From NCBI GenBank assembly GCA_934502905.1, contig CAKSVK010000036.1, positions 1-24,188 on the forward strand: a stretch of DNA of 24,188 nucleotides. Direction: 5' to 3'. The stretch's first letter is position 1. Each line of letters starts with the position of its first letter. The translations under genes and the position numbers were made by a program. Below, in pieces: positions 7,708-16,003 of the stretch. This stretch comes from an uncultured Chitinophagaceae bacterium. GTDB taxonomy: Bacteria; Bacteroidota; Bacteroidia; Chitinophagales; Chitinophagaceae. The notes beneath the pieces were generated by a model that saw only the letters and a list, made by a program, of their open reading frames with translations, was not told where the DNA came from and did not search any database.

Positions 7708-8442
7708 CTATTGCTTGTTTTTGGGTAAAGAAGTTTTAAACAGTTGATCCAGGTAGGGCAACATAAAACCGAAGTTGCCCTGGCTCCATTTGTGGTGCAT
7801 CGTATGGCGGAAAGTAAGCCGGCTTACATCTTCTATGTCCGCGGTTGTTTCTTTCTCATGGTTACAATGACCGATAAGGTTAAGTATGATGCTCATAACG
7901 GGCAAGCTGAGAACGGAAAAAATGTGAAAATCGTGCACTGCCAGCGGGAAGAACACCACTGTGCCCAGCAGGAATGCTTCTACCCAGTGGAAGCTGAAGA
8001 CCGAATAGACCGTAGGCTCCTTTGACTGGTGATGCACATAATGCACATGTTTCATAAGCCATTTTCGATGCAGCAGCCAGTGGACCGCATAGAAATGGAT
8101 TTCATTCCAGAGGAACATTACAGGTATTTCCCAGAGACAGCTCCAGGCATGGTGGAACCTGATATGGAAATAACCGTTGTGGATAAGCCAGGGCAGGGGG
8201 ATGGCCTGTATGCTGAATATCAGGATGGAAACCATGGAACGGCTGATCTCATGACTAACCTGTCCCTTGTGCAAATTTTGGTATATCGCGTGCACTTTCC
8301 CTTTCGATCTCAGGCTGCGCAATATTACAGAAGCAATAAAAGTACCGCCGAAATACAGGGTGGAGAAAAACAGGAAAAAGAACAAAAATGACCAATACCA
8401 TTCAGAAAATATAAAATGGTATATGTTTTCGAGTCTTTCCAT
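7708..8442 (-). CDS. Sterol desaturase/fatty acid hydroxylase family membrane di-iron enzyme
   Basis: 244 residues, a compact member of the FA_hydroxylase superfamily (PF04116). Hydrophobic stretches at ~16-42, 70-88, 100-120, 155-170 and 175-192 embed it in the inner membrane. The three His clusters are intact: H121-x3-H125-R, H134-x2-H137-H138 and H213-x2-H216-H217, with H192/H195 in G-H-C-N-H as an extra pair. The family uses a non-heme di-iron centre and O2 to hydroxylate or desaturate lipids. First gene of the operon: the ketosynthase-oxidase fusion follows after 7 bases. No TAnnTTTG box was found in the 120 bases upstream and there is no Shine-Dalgarno sequence. The exact lipid is unknown; a hydroxylase acting on a long acyl chain is the best guess. 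Confidence 0.88.
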   Translation of the reverse strand: MERLENIYHFIFSEWYWSFLFFFLFFSTLYFGGTFIASVILRSLRSKGKVHAIYQNLHKGQVSHEISRSMVSILIFSIQAIPLPWLIHNGYFHIRFHHAWSCLWEIPVMFLWNEIHFYAVHWLLHRKWLMKHVHYVHHQSKEPTVYSVFSFHWVEAFLLGTVVFFPLAVHDFHIFSVLSLPVMSIILNLIGHCNHEKETTADIEDVSRLTFRHTMHHKWSQGNFGFMLPYLDQLFKTSLPKNKQ

Positions 8443-8500
8443 GCTTTTTATTGTAATTACTTTATTTACGTAGGATCACCTGCATATGTAGGGTTATTTC

Positions 8501-8536
8501 ATAAATAAATATACCTGTCAATTTGCTGACAGGTAT
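8501..8536 (-). terminator. Intrinsic terminator of the tail-specific protease gene
   Basis: A perfect 10-bp inverted repeat, ATACCTGTCA (8511-8520) with TGACAGGTAT (8527-8536), has a 6-base loop. Read on the minus strand it lies 27 bases past the protease stop and is followed by ATTTATTTAT. It separates the protease gene from the downstream lipid-enzyme operon. Confidence 0.7.
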
Positions 8537-8563
8537 ACTGAAAAAACATTATTTTCTCTCCGG

Positions 8564-10711
8564 TTATTTCGATTTTACGATAGCTTCCTGGCTGATCATG
8601 TTGTTCATGATCGTCACTGTTTCATTCAGGTAAATGTCTGTCTTTAAATTTTTCAGCCAGGCGCTCTGACGTTCTTTTTTGGCTTCGTCATTTGCATACC
8701 TGTTACTGTCATCCGCCAGTAATTCCACCGGTGTTTCGGTTTGCGCCTTTAAAAGGGTTTCCATTTCTTTGGCGATGTTTTTTATCTGCTTTTGCTCTTC
8801 CTGGTATTTTTTCAGGTTCAATGTCAGTTCCTTATCATTCAGTTTTGCCAGGACGGCTGCGTTGGCTTTGATCTTTTCGAAAGTAGGACTTGTCTGTACC
8901 CGTTTATTCTCAGCTTGCTTAAGGGCGTTCAATTCTCCCCCGGATGTCCAGGGTGTATAGGTGGCCATGGAAATTTCATCCCATTTTAAAGCATCGGGGT
9001 TGTCCTTTTCCCGGAACTTGAAATGTTCCAGTTGATCGGGGATCACGATATCCGGGGTCACTCCCTTTAATTGAGTAGAGCCTCCGTTGATCCTGTAGAA
9101 CTTTTGCAAGGTAAGCTTCAGGAATCCAAGCTCATCTTCCGACTGTGATAAAAGTCCTCTGCCGGCTTCCAGCCCGATATTTCTTTGCACGGTACCTTTC
9201 CCGTAGGTAGAAGTGCTGCCGATAACAACAGCCCGATTATAATCCTGCATAGCAGCAGCAAAGATCTCTGATGCAGAGGCGCTGAATTCATTCACCATCA
9301 CGGCCAGCGGACCGTCATACAATACGCCTTTTACCTTGTCCCTCAGAACAGTAGGCTTACCTTGCCGGTCTTTTACCTGTACGATCGGACCTTCATCAAT
9401 AAACAATCCTGCCATCTGGATTACGTCATACAATGAGCCCCCACCGTTGTTGCGAAGGTCGATAATGATGCCGTCTACATTTTCTGCTTTCAGCTTTGTG
9501 ATTTCTTTGGCAACATCTTCTCCGGATTTCGCACCGTTCGGCCGCTCCCAGTCTGCATAAAACTCAGGTAAAAACAGGTATCCTATCTTACGGCTTCCTT
9601 CATTTATAATAGCGCTCCTGGCAAAAGTTTCTTCTATTACTATTTCATCGCGGATAAGCGGAACAACTTTGGTGCTGCCGTCTGTTTTCCTTACGGTGAG
9701 CCTCACTTCTGTTCCTTTTTTACCCCTGATCAGCTTCACGGCGTCCTCGGTGTCAAAGCCGGCCATATCCTGCGGCTCTTCGTTTCCCTGCCCAACTTTG
9801 GTGATGACGTCGCCTATCTGTAATTCCCCGGATTTCCAGGCGGGGCTGCCGGTAACAAGAGAAACGATTTTTATGTTCCCGTCTTCCCGTCCTAATGATG
9901 CCCCGATGCCAAAAAAGCGTCCGCTCATATTTTCATCAAAAGACCTTTTTTCAAGCGGCGGAAAAAAAGTGGTATGAGGGTCCATGGATGAGGTGATCGC
10001 GTTTACAAAAACGTTGAATTTTTCATCCTCGTTAAATTTGTTCCGTAAACGGTCTGCCGAGCGGTTGGCAAACTGTAATACCTTTTCCCTGGCATCTTTC
10101 TCCAGGTCTTCATTTGTTTTTATCTTTTCTTTTTCTTTTGCCTCTTTGGCTTTTTCATTCGTATTCAGCAGATCGGCATATCTCACCAGGGTCTGGTATT
10201 TTAATCTTTTCCGCCACAGGTCTTCTCTTTCTTTTTCATTTGTGGGAAAGGTGAGCTTGTCCCGGTTGTCATTCAGTGTTTCGTTGGCACTAAAGTCAAA
10301 CGGTTTGGATAAAATATCCTTATAGGCTGCAAAATATTCTTCTGTTCTTTTCTGAAAGATCTTATTGATGGCGGCAAAAGATTCGAACGATGCACCGCGG
10401 ATCTCGTCATCAATTTTTGTTTCATAAATTTTCAGCACATCGATATCCGATTGCAGGAAAAACTGTTTTTCCGGATCCAGTCCTTCAAGGTATTTTTTGA
10501 AAACATCTCTGGAAAAAGCGTCATCGATCTTTTTGGGCTGATAGTGTCCCTGTTCCAGCATAATACCTACCTGTTTTAATATCTTTTCATATTTTGAGGG
10601 AGGATTGCCAAGTCCGATACTTTGAACAGCAATAAAAACACCGGTGACGATAAACGCTATTACAAAAGGTAAAGTTTTTTTATTGAACATAATGCGAAAC
10701 ACTTTTTGCAT
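8564..10711 (-). CDS. prc: Tail-specific (carboxy-terminal processing) protease, S41 family
   Basis: About 715 residues, the long Prc/Tsp form. An N-terminal hydrophobic segment (LPFVIAFIVTGVFIAV) gives export or inner-membrane anchoring. Numbering is from an upstream TTG at 10717: helical N-terminal domain ~38-240, PDZ domain ~260-345 (with G-R-F-F-G-I-G-A-S), S41 catalytic core ~365-560, and a Lys-rich C-terminal domain. The catalytic pair is Ser481 in F-S-A-S-A-S-E and Lys507 in T-Y-G-K-G-T-V-Q, matching E. coli Tsp with one extra residue between. It degrades or trims periplasmic proteins from their C-termini. The start is uncertain: ATG 10711 is given here. ATG 10690 is equally plausible and would fit a -7 box at 10722-10715; it leaves the signal sequence intact. 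Confidence 0.93.
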   Translation of the reverse strand: MQKVFRIMFNKKTLPFVIAFIVTGVFIAVQSIGLGNPPSKYEKILKQVGIMLEQGHYQPKKIDDAFSRDVFKKYLEGLDPEKQFFLQSDIDVLKIYETKIDDEIRGASFESFAAINKIFQKRTEEYFAAYKDILSKPFDFSANETLNDNRDKLTFPTNEKEREDLWRKRLKYQTLVRYADLLNTNEKAKEAKEKEKIKTNEDLEKDAREKVLQFANRSADRLRNKFNEDEKFNVFVNAITSSMDPHTTFFPPLEKRSFDENMSGRFFGIGASLGREDGNIKIVSLVTGSPAWKSGELQIGDVITKVGQGNEEPQDMAGFDTEDAVKLIRGKKGTEVRLTVRKTDGSTKVVPLIRDEIVIEETFARSAIINEGSRKIGYLFLPEFYADWERPNGAKSGEDVAKEITKLKAENVDGIIIDLRNNGGGSLYDVIQMAGLFIDEGPIVQVKDRQGKPTVLRDKVKGVLYDGPLAVMVNEFSASASEIFAAAMQDYNRAVVIGSTSTYGKGTVQRNIGLEAGRGLLSQSEDELGFLKLTLQKFYRINGGSTQLKGVTPDIVIPDQLEHFKFREKDNPDALKWDEISMATYTPWTSGGELNALKQAENKRVQTSPTFEKIKANAAVLAKLNDKELTLNLKKYQEEQKQIKNIAKEMETLLKAQTETPVELLADDSNRYANDEAKKERQSAWLKNLKTDIYLNETVTIMNNMISQEAIVKSK

Positions 10712-10714
10712 GTT

Positions 10715-10722
10715 CAAAAATA
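10715..10722 (-). promoter_or_regulatory. Possible -7 box of the protease gene
   Basis: TATTTTTG on the minus strand matches TAnnTTTG exactly. No TTTG is found at the expected -33 distance. If real, transcription would start near 10708 and favour ATG 10690 as the protease start. Confidence 0.3.
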
Positions 10723-10854
10723 ACGGAATTATCAGATGAATTGTTGCTAAATTTCTAATGTTTTAGCTAATGATTTGTAAAATGTTCATAACCGGCAGCC
10801 AGGAATGATGGAAGGAAAACTCCCGATGCGCTGATATTACAGGAAGAGGCATGA

Positions 10855-10892
10855 AAAAGCCGGAAAAACTGTTTTCAGCTATTTTCCGGCTT
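10855..10892 (-). terminator. Intrinsic terminator of tRNA-His
   Basis: A perfect 11-bp stem, AAGCCGGAAAA (10857-10867) with TTTTCCGGCTT (10882-10892), has a 14-base loop. On the minus strand it is followed by a T run and begins one base past the tRNA 3' end. Confidence 0.85.
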
Positions 10893-10893
10893 G

Positions 10894-10968
10894 GGTGGCT
10901 AACCGGGCTCGAACCGGCGACCCTCAGAACCACAATCTGATGCTCTAACCAACTGAGCTACAGCCACC
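10894..10968 (-). tRNA. tRNA-His (anticodon GTG)
   Basis: The minus strand folds as a complete cloverleaf. The acceptor GTGGCTG pairs with TAGCCAC, the D-arm region reads TAGCTCAGTTGGTTAGAGC, and the anticodon stem TCAGA/TCTGA holds the loop TTGTGGT with anticodon GTG. The T arm is GCCGG-TTCGAGC-CCGGT. The extra G(-1) required by histidyl-tRNA synthetase is encoded (10968), opposite C73 (10894). The 3' CCA is not encoded in full (only CAA follows C73), as is common in Bacteroidota. It stands alone between its own promoter and terminator. Confidence 0.97.
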
Positions 10969-10986
10969 ATTTTTTGTATCGGGATG

Positions 10987-11017
10987 CAAAAATAAATTAA
11001 AAACAAATCCACACAAA
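10987..11017 (-). promoter_or_regulatory. Promoter of tRNA-His
   Basis: On the minus strand TTTG (11017-11014), a 19-base spacer and TATTTTTG (10994-10987) match the Bacteroidota housekeeping consensus TTTG-N19-21-TAnnTTTG exactly. It ends 18 bases before the tRNA 5' end. Confidence 0.75.
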
Positions 11018-11162
11018 AATAAAGTTATAACGTTCATTACGATGTAAGGCGAATTACTTAACGTTTATTAACGAAAATGCTCACTAGCTTGCAGCCTGTT
11101 AAATATCCCTAAATGCTATAATACGGGGCTTTAACGCCGAAAAACGCTAAAAACAAATCTTT
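11018..11162 (+). other. Upstream region of the barrel receptor gene with TTAACG repeats
   Basis: There is no gene here. Short related words recur: TAACGTT, ATTACG, TTAACGTTTATTAACG (two TTAACG copies 10 bases apart, 11058-11073) and TTTAACG near 11132. They may be regulator or sigma-factor sites for the receptor gene. No standard TAnnTTTG box was found on the plus strand. Confidence 0.3.
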
Positions 11163-13763
11163 ATGAGATTATTTCCACTTCTTTTTCTGTGTTTCATTTC
11201 AACTGCATTATCTGCCCAGCCTCCGGGGAGGGCGGGGGGAGGTATGCAGCAATCTGCTAACGGCAGGTTTTATGGTCGTGTGCTGGATGCATCCAACAAC
11301 AAAGGTATTGAAGCCGCTTCTGTTCAGTTGTTGCAGTTCCGCTTCGATTCTGTTCAGAAAAAACAGGTGGAAACTTCGGTAGGCGGGCAGCTGACTACTG
11401 CCAGGGGTGGTTTTACACTGGAAAATCTTCCCGTACGGGGCAAATTCCGGCTGGAAATAACTGCTATCGGCTACAAAACCTACGAAACGGATGTATCTTT
11501 TATTTCTCAAAACGGCCAACTCAATTTTGATAAGGATCTGGGTAATATCAGGCTGGAACAGGATATACAGCAACTGGGGGAAGTGACGGTAACCGCCACC
11601 AAGCCTATGATACAGATGGGGGTGGACAGAAGGATATTTAACGTGGATAAGAATATCAGCACCACCGGGCAAACGGCATCAGAGATCATGAGAAATGTGC
11701 CGGGGATCAACGTGGATATAGACGGGAATGTAAGCCTGAGAAATTCTTCACCTACTATTTTTGTGGATGGAAGACCTACCACATTTACGCTGGACCAGAT
11801 ACCCGCTGAAAATATTGAAAGCGTGGAGATCATCACCAACCCTTCTGCAAAGTTTGACGCTTCGGGAGGCATGGCCGGTATCCTGAATATTATTCTTAAA
11901 AAGAACAAAAGGACAGGATATAACGGGAATATCAGGGCCGGCATAGATTCCCGCGGCAGGGTGAACGGAGGAGCAGATATCAATATCAAACAGGGAAAGA
12001 TCAACTTTTTTGCTGCCATTAACTATAACCAGCGCCGCAGCATCAGCCGGGGAGAGACCTATCGTGAAAACCTGTTTACGGATAAGGAGAAAAATACCAT
12101 CCTGAATCAATACAGCAAATCTACCAACGACGGTTATTTTATGTTCGGCAGGATCGGTTTTGACTACCTGATCGACAACCGCAATACGTTGACGGTTTCC
12201 ATGGCTATGCCCAACGGTCAGTTCAGCAGCAGCCAAACGGATTATATCAACGTGGATACGATGTCTGCCATCGTCCGTTCCCAGAAAGCGGACAGGACCA
12301 CGGATAATAAGCGGACCTTCAAAAACTTTGGTCCTGCCATAGGATATAAATACCTGTTTCCCCAGCCGGGCCATGAGTTTACAGCCGATGTTAATTTCAA
12401 CACCAGTTCCAATTCGGGTGGTGGCGATTACCGCACGATCTATTACAAAGCGGATGGTTCTCCCGAAGAAAATCCTGCTTTACAAAAGCTGAATGGCTCC
12501 GGCAGCAGCACTTACTGGACGATCCAGACAGATTATGTACGCCCGCTGAAAAGCGGGAAGCTGGAAGCCGGGTTACGGTCTGCCGTCAGGGATAACAAGA
12601 ACATCAATCAAAACTTTTATTATGATTATGGCAGCGGCGTATTCGTAGATATCCCTTCTGTGAGCTCGAATTATAAGTATAACGACCAGGTACATGCGGC
12701 TTATACCACCTATTCCAATAAAATAGGAGAAAGCTTTTCTTACCAGGCCGGGCTCCGGGCGGAAAGCTCCAGGTACAGGGGAACACTGCTGAATACCGGC
12801 GAGACATTTTCTAACACCTTTCCCCTGCAGCTCTTTCCCAGCGTGTTTGTAACGAAATCTTTCGGTGGCGGCAACGATCTGCAGTTCAATTATTCCAGGC
12901 GGGTGAACCGTCCCAACTTCTTCCAGTTGATACCGTTTTATGATGTATCGGATGTGCTGAATATCAGTGTGGGGAACCCCGCATTGCGTCCTGAATTCAC
13001 CAACTCTTTTGAAATGAACTACAGTGTTCCGCTTGGCGGCGGGCATTCAATTCTTACATCGGTATATTACAAACATACCAATAACCTTATTACCCGTTAC
13101 CAGAGCCTGAAGCAGAATGTGCCGCTTCCGGACGGCGCGCTGGATTCTGCCATGGTTATTTCATTCATCAATGCCAATTCCAGCAGGTCGTATGGATTGG
13201 AATTTACTTCCAGGAATCCGTTGGCGAAGTGGGTGGACGTGACTACCAATCTCAATTTTTACAACGCCCGTATAGACAACAGCGGACTGGATTCCGCATT
13301 GGGGGTGAACGACCGCTGGGCATTCTTCGGCAAAATGAATGCAAACTTTAAGCTGCCGGCAAACTTTTCCATACAGTTATCCGGCGACTACCAGTCCCGC
13401 ACCCTGGTGCCCCAGGACGGTGGAGGCAGGAGAGGACCGGGCGGTGGTGGTTTCATGGGGGGCGCCAGCGGCGCTTCTCAGGGATATATCAACCCTAACT
13501 ATGGTGTGGATATAGCGGTCCGTAAAGAATTTTTTAAAGATAAAAGACTGGCAGCAACCTTAAGTGTAAACGACATCTTCAAAACCCGTATTTATAGCGC
13601 ACATTCCGAGAACGCTTATTTTGTCCAGGATATGTGGAGGAGAAGGGACTGGCAGGTATTCCGCCTGAACCTGTCCTATCGTTTCGGAAAATTTGATGCA
13701 TCCCTGTTCAAGCGGAAGAACAACCGCATGGGCGAAGGGGGAGGAGACGACATGATGAATTAG
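11163..13763 (+). CDS. TonB-dependent-receptor-like outer-membrane beta-barrel protein
   Basis: 866 residues. A signal peptide ends near A-L-S-A|Q. Residues ~35-135 form a carboxypeptidase-regulatory-like (CarboxypepD_reg) beta-sandwich (GRFYGRVLDA...KGIEAASVQLL). Residues ~140-255 form a plug domain, including E-S-V-E-I-I-T-N-P-S-A-K-F-D-A-S-G and GILNIILKK. The remainder is a beta-barrel of the OMP_b-brl_3 type, with aromatic-rich strands to the end. A Gly-rich loop (GGGRRGPGGGGFMGG, ~757-772) lies near the last strands, and the tail is charged and Gly-rich rather than ending in Phe. No TonB box is obvious. Members of this group are thought to import or sense oligopeptides, siderophores or glycans; the ligand is not visible. 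No SusD-like partner gene lies next to it, which argues against a classical glycan-uptake locus. Confidence 0.9.
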   Translation: MRLFPLLFLCFISTALSAQPPGRAGGGMQQSANGRFYGRVLDASNNKGIEAASVQLLQFRFDSVQKKQVETSVGGQLTTARGGFTLENLPVRGKFRLEITAIGYKTYETDVSFISQNGQLNFDKDLGNIRLEQDIQQLGEVTVTATKPMIQMGVDRRIFNVDKNISTTGQTASEIMRNVPGINVDIDGNVSLRNSSPTIFVDGRPTTFTLDQIPAENIESVEIITNPSAKFDASGGMAGILNIILKKNKRTGYNGNIRAGIDSRGRVNGGADINIKQGKINFFAAINYNQRRSISRGETYRENLFTDKEKNTILNQYSKSTNDGYFMFGRIGFDYLIDNRNTLTVSMAMPNGQFSSSQTDYINVDTMSAIVRSQKADRTTDNKRTFKNFGPAIGYKYLFPQPGHEFTADVNFNTSSNSGGGDYRTIYYKADGSPEENPALQKLNGSGSSTYWTIQTDYVRPLKSGKLEAGLRSAVRDNKNINQNFYYDYGSGVFVDIPSVSSNYKYNDQVHAAYTTYSNKIGESFSYQAGLRAESSRYRGTLLNTGETFSNTFPLQLFPSVFVTKSFGGGNDLQFNYSRRVNRPNFFQLIPFYDVSDVLNISVGNPALRPEFTNSFEMNYSVPLGGGHSILTSVYYKHTNNLITRYQSLKQNVPLPDGALDSAMVISFINANSSRSYGLEFTSRNPLAKWVDVTTNLNFYNARIDNSGLDSALGVNDRWAFFGKMNANFKLPANFSIQLSGDYQSRTLVPQDGGGRRGPGGGGFMGGASGASQGYINPNYGVDIAVRKEFFKDKRLAATLSVNDIFKTRIYSAHSENAYFVQDMWRRRDWQVFRLNLSYRFGKFDASLFKRKNNRMGEGGGDDMMN

Positions 13764-13790
13764 GAATCAATTCCTGTTCAACAACACATC

Positions 13791-13841
13791 TGGTGGTTGC
13801 CGCGCTCCTGCATGGCGACCATCAATTCTGTTGGAATTTTT
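13791..13841 (+). terminator. Probable terminator after the barrel receptor gene
   Basis: The stem GGTGGTTGCC (13792-13801) with GGCGACCATC (13814-13823), 10 bp with two G-U pairs, has a 12-base loop. A T run follows at 13837-13841, about 13 bases after the stem, so the hairpin is good but the T-tract is displaced. Confidence 0.4.
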
Positions 13842-13860
13842 CTATTCTCACCTATCTTTG
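13829..13860 (+). promoter_or_regulatory. Promoter of the Wzi/RemB-like gene
   Basis: TATCTTTG (13853-13860) matches TAnnTTTG exactly. A TGTTGG (13829-13834) sits about 18 bases upstream as an imperfect -33 box. The expected start near 13867 gives a leader of about 68 bases. AAGGA lies 11 bases before the ATG. Confidence 0.5.
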
Positions 13861-13934
13861 GCAATTAGTGTCCTGTTTCATCCGTTTCTAAAGGATATCT
13901 CAGACAATTCTAAAACCAAGGAATACACAACCTC

Positions 13935-15629
13935 ATGCCGGTAAAATCGTTTGCCCCTCTTATAGCTGCTTTGTTTTCATGTTTTACCGTATTCAGCCAG
14001 TCCGACCGCATTCCTTTAGGGAACAAGCAGTACAATTTGCTGGACAGGCTTGATATCAAGCTGCAAAATGATTCAGTCCTTTCCCTGTCTTTTGTAAAGC
14101 CTTTTAACAGGAAGATCGTTACCCAAAGAGTAGAATGGGTGGATTCCGTGGAAAAGGCCGGCGAACTGCCGGTAAAGCTCTCCGGAGTGGACAGGTTCAA
14201 TATGCACAGCCTGCTGATGAACAATGCCGAGTGGACCACCGATGGGGGAATGGCTTTCCGGAGAGAAAAACCTTTCCTGAAGTATTTTTTTAAAACAGAC
14301 GCTCATTTATATGAATCGTATTCCAAAGATTTCTCTATTGTTGTGGACCCCGTGCTGAATTTCCAGGCTGGTAAATCTTCCAAGGTGGATCAGTCTCTTT
14401 TTGTAAATACCCGTGGCATTTCTGTTCGCGGCAACATTATTAAAAAGATCGGTTTCTATACTTACCTCACGGAAAACCAGGAAAGGGACCCGTTGTTTGT
14501 ACAGCAGTACACCTCCGCCCATGATGGCATACCCGGCGCCGGTTATTACAAAACATTTAAAAATAACGGGTACGATTATTTCGACGCAAGGGGCGGTATT
14601 GATTTCTCTGCATCCAGGTTTTTCAATTTCCGCTTCGGGTACGACAAGCTGTTTTTGGGAAATGGTTATCGCAGCCTGCTGCTGAGTAATTTCAACAATA
14701 ATTTTTTGTACCTGCAGATGGATGTACATGTAAAAAAGTTCAGCTACAAATCGGTATATGCCGAACTGATCGCACCGTTTGACTCCAGGACCAACAGGGA
14801 TACCGTACGGTATAAAAACTACATGGCTTTCCATCACCTCGGCTTCCAGGTGAACAGGTGGCTGAACCTGGGTGTATATGAAAATGTATTTTACAACGGA
14901 AGGAATGGCATTGAACTAAGTTATCTCAACCCGGTTTTATTTTACCGTTCCATTGAAATGCAGTTGGGTAGCGGCAATTCAAAAGCAACCATCGGGGTGG
15001 ATTTTAAAGCCAACATTAAAAGAACGGCACAGTTATATGGCCAGCTGGTGATCGGCGAGTTTTTTATGAAAGAACTTCTTCGCTATAACAGGGGTAGCTG
15101 GCTGAATAAGCAGGCATTGCAGCTGGGCGGAAAATACATTGATGTGGGAGGCGTTAAAAACCTGGATCTGCAGGTAGAAGCCAATTGGGTACGTCCCTTT
15201 ATGTACACCCATAGTAACAGTGTTACAGCGTTTACACATTATAACAAAGAGCTGGCGCATCCCCTGGGTGCCAACTTTAAGGAATATATCGCATTGCTGA
15301 AATACCAGCCCCTGAACAGGTTATACCTGACGGCAAAGCTGTTCTATTCCGAACAGGGGCTTGACTCCGCCGGCCAGAATATGGGCAACAACCTGTTTGT
15401 AAGTTATTATACACGACCGAGAGACTATGACTTTTTCATCGGGACGGGCGAGCTGGCCAAAAGGACCCAGGTAAGCTTTTCCGCTTCTTATGAATTTCTG
15501 CAGAACTTGTTTGCAGATGTTAACATCAGCAACAGGTTCTACAATATACCTACCCGTTCAAAACGAAACGAATTCTTTTTCTCCGCCGGCGTACGGTGGA
15601 ACATCGACAGAAGAGAGTTTGAGTTTTAG
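13935..15629 (+). CDS. Wzi/RemB-like outer-membrane beta-barrel protein
   Basis: 564 residues with a signal peptide (~1-21, ending T-V-F-S-Q). The rest reads as alternating aromatic/polar beta-strands. The stretch F-G-Y-D-K-L-F-L-G-N-G-Y-R-S-L-L-L (234-250) resembles the conserved core of Bacteroidota proteins annotated as capsule-assembly Wzi-like or gliding-associated RemB. Wzi in E. coli is an outer-membrane lectin that holds capsule at the surface. RemB of Flavobacterium is a surface protein linked to gliding. Which, if either, applies here cannot be settled from sequence. It has its own promoter and no capsule or gliding genes beside it. The final strand (SAGVRWNIDRREFEF) ends in Phe, as expected for a barrel recognised by the BAM machinery. 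Confidence 0.7.
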   Translation: MPVKSFAPLIAALFSCFTVFSQSDRIPLGNKQYNLLDRLDIKLQNDSVLSLSFVKPFNRKIVTQRVEWVDSVEKAGELPVKLSGVDRFNMHSLLMNNAEWTTDGGMAFRREKPFLKYFFKTDAHLYESYSKDFSIVVDPVLNFQAGKSSKVDQSLFVNTRGISVRGNIIKKIGFYTYLTENQERDPLFVQQYTSAHDGIPGAGYYKTFKNNGYDYFDARGGIDFSASRFFNFRFGYDKLFLGNGYRSLLLSNFNNNFLYLQMDVHVKKFSYKSVYAELIAPFDSRTNRDTVRYKNYMAFHHLGFQVNRWLNLGVYENVFYNGRNGIELSYLNPVLFYRSIEMQLGSGNSKATIGVDFKANIKRTAQLYGQLVIGEFFMKELLRYNRGSWLNKQALQLGGKYIDVGGVKNLDLQVEANWVRPFMYTHSNSVTAFTHYNKELAHPLGANFKEYIALLKYQPLNRLYLTAKLFYSEQGLDSAGQNMGNNLFVSYYTRPRDYDFFIGTGELAKRTQVSFSASYEFLQNLFADVNISNRFYNIPTRSKRNEFFFSAGVRWNIDRREFEF

Positions 15630-15906
15630 GATTAGTGTTGCCCGTAATAATAGCTGGAGTTACAGCATCTGCCATTGGTCAGGTAACCTTTCATCACCGT
15701 TGTTGGGCGTGAGGTATGTAACGGATATGGCATGACGACAGATGTTTGAAAATATATATTTTTTGGACTTATGCTAATAAGTCCTTGTTCATTACTTTAT
15801 ATATGACGCAGCACAGGCTGGTATAGGAATACCCAATGATGCTGAAATAGAATTTTCGTTATCAGTTTTGGAGAAGCGTGTAATTGACTAAATTGATGAA
15901 AATTAC

Positions 15907-15978
15907 GTCAGTTAACTAACTTTTTTTATATAAAAATCGTCAGTTTATTGACTGTTTTTATATAAAAATCGTCAATAT
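15907..15978 (+). repeat. Two and a half 32-bp tandem repeats before the AAA ATPase
   Basis: The word GTCA begins at 15907, 15939 and 15971, exactly 32 bases apart. The 20-base block TTTTTATATAAAAATCGTCA occurs identically at 15923-15942 and 15955-15974. Each full unit starts GTCAGTT; the second contains an inverted CAGT...ACTG. The last copy overlaps the position expected for the -33 box of the following promoter, which suggests an operator. Only two blocks and no unique spacers are present, so it is not a CRISPR array. Confidence 0.75.
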
Positions 15979-15991
15979 AATATAAAACAGC

Positions 15992-15999
15992 TATATTTG
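15992..15999 (+). promoter_or_regulatory. -7 box of an apparently leaderless ATPase mRNA
   Basis: TATATTTG fits TAnnTTTG and ends 4 bases before ATG 16004. With the usual 5-7 base distance to the start, transcription would begin at or next to the A of the start codon. No Shine-Dalgarno is possible. Confidence 0.45.
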
Positions 16000-16003
16000 G
16001 TGC

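Larger units (their letters stand above)
15630..16003. other. 374-base intergenic region with hairpin and 32-bp repeats
   Basis: No gene is supported; an overlapping open frame at 15490-15735 is a shadow of the preceding gene. A perfect 8-bp hairpin, GGACTTAT (15765-15772) with ATAAGTCC (15777-15784) and loop GCTA, may be a weak terminator. The AT-rich half from 15900 on holds the tandem repeats and promoter of the ATPase gene, listed separately. Confidence 0.6.

Noticed and set aside
15907..15978. CRISPR array
   Set aside because: Only two full units that differ within the repeat, no unique spacers and no cas genes; it fits an operator better.
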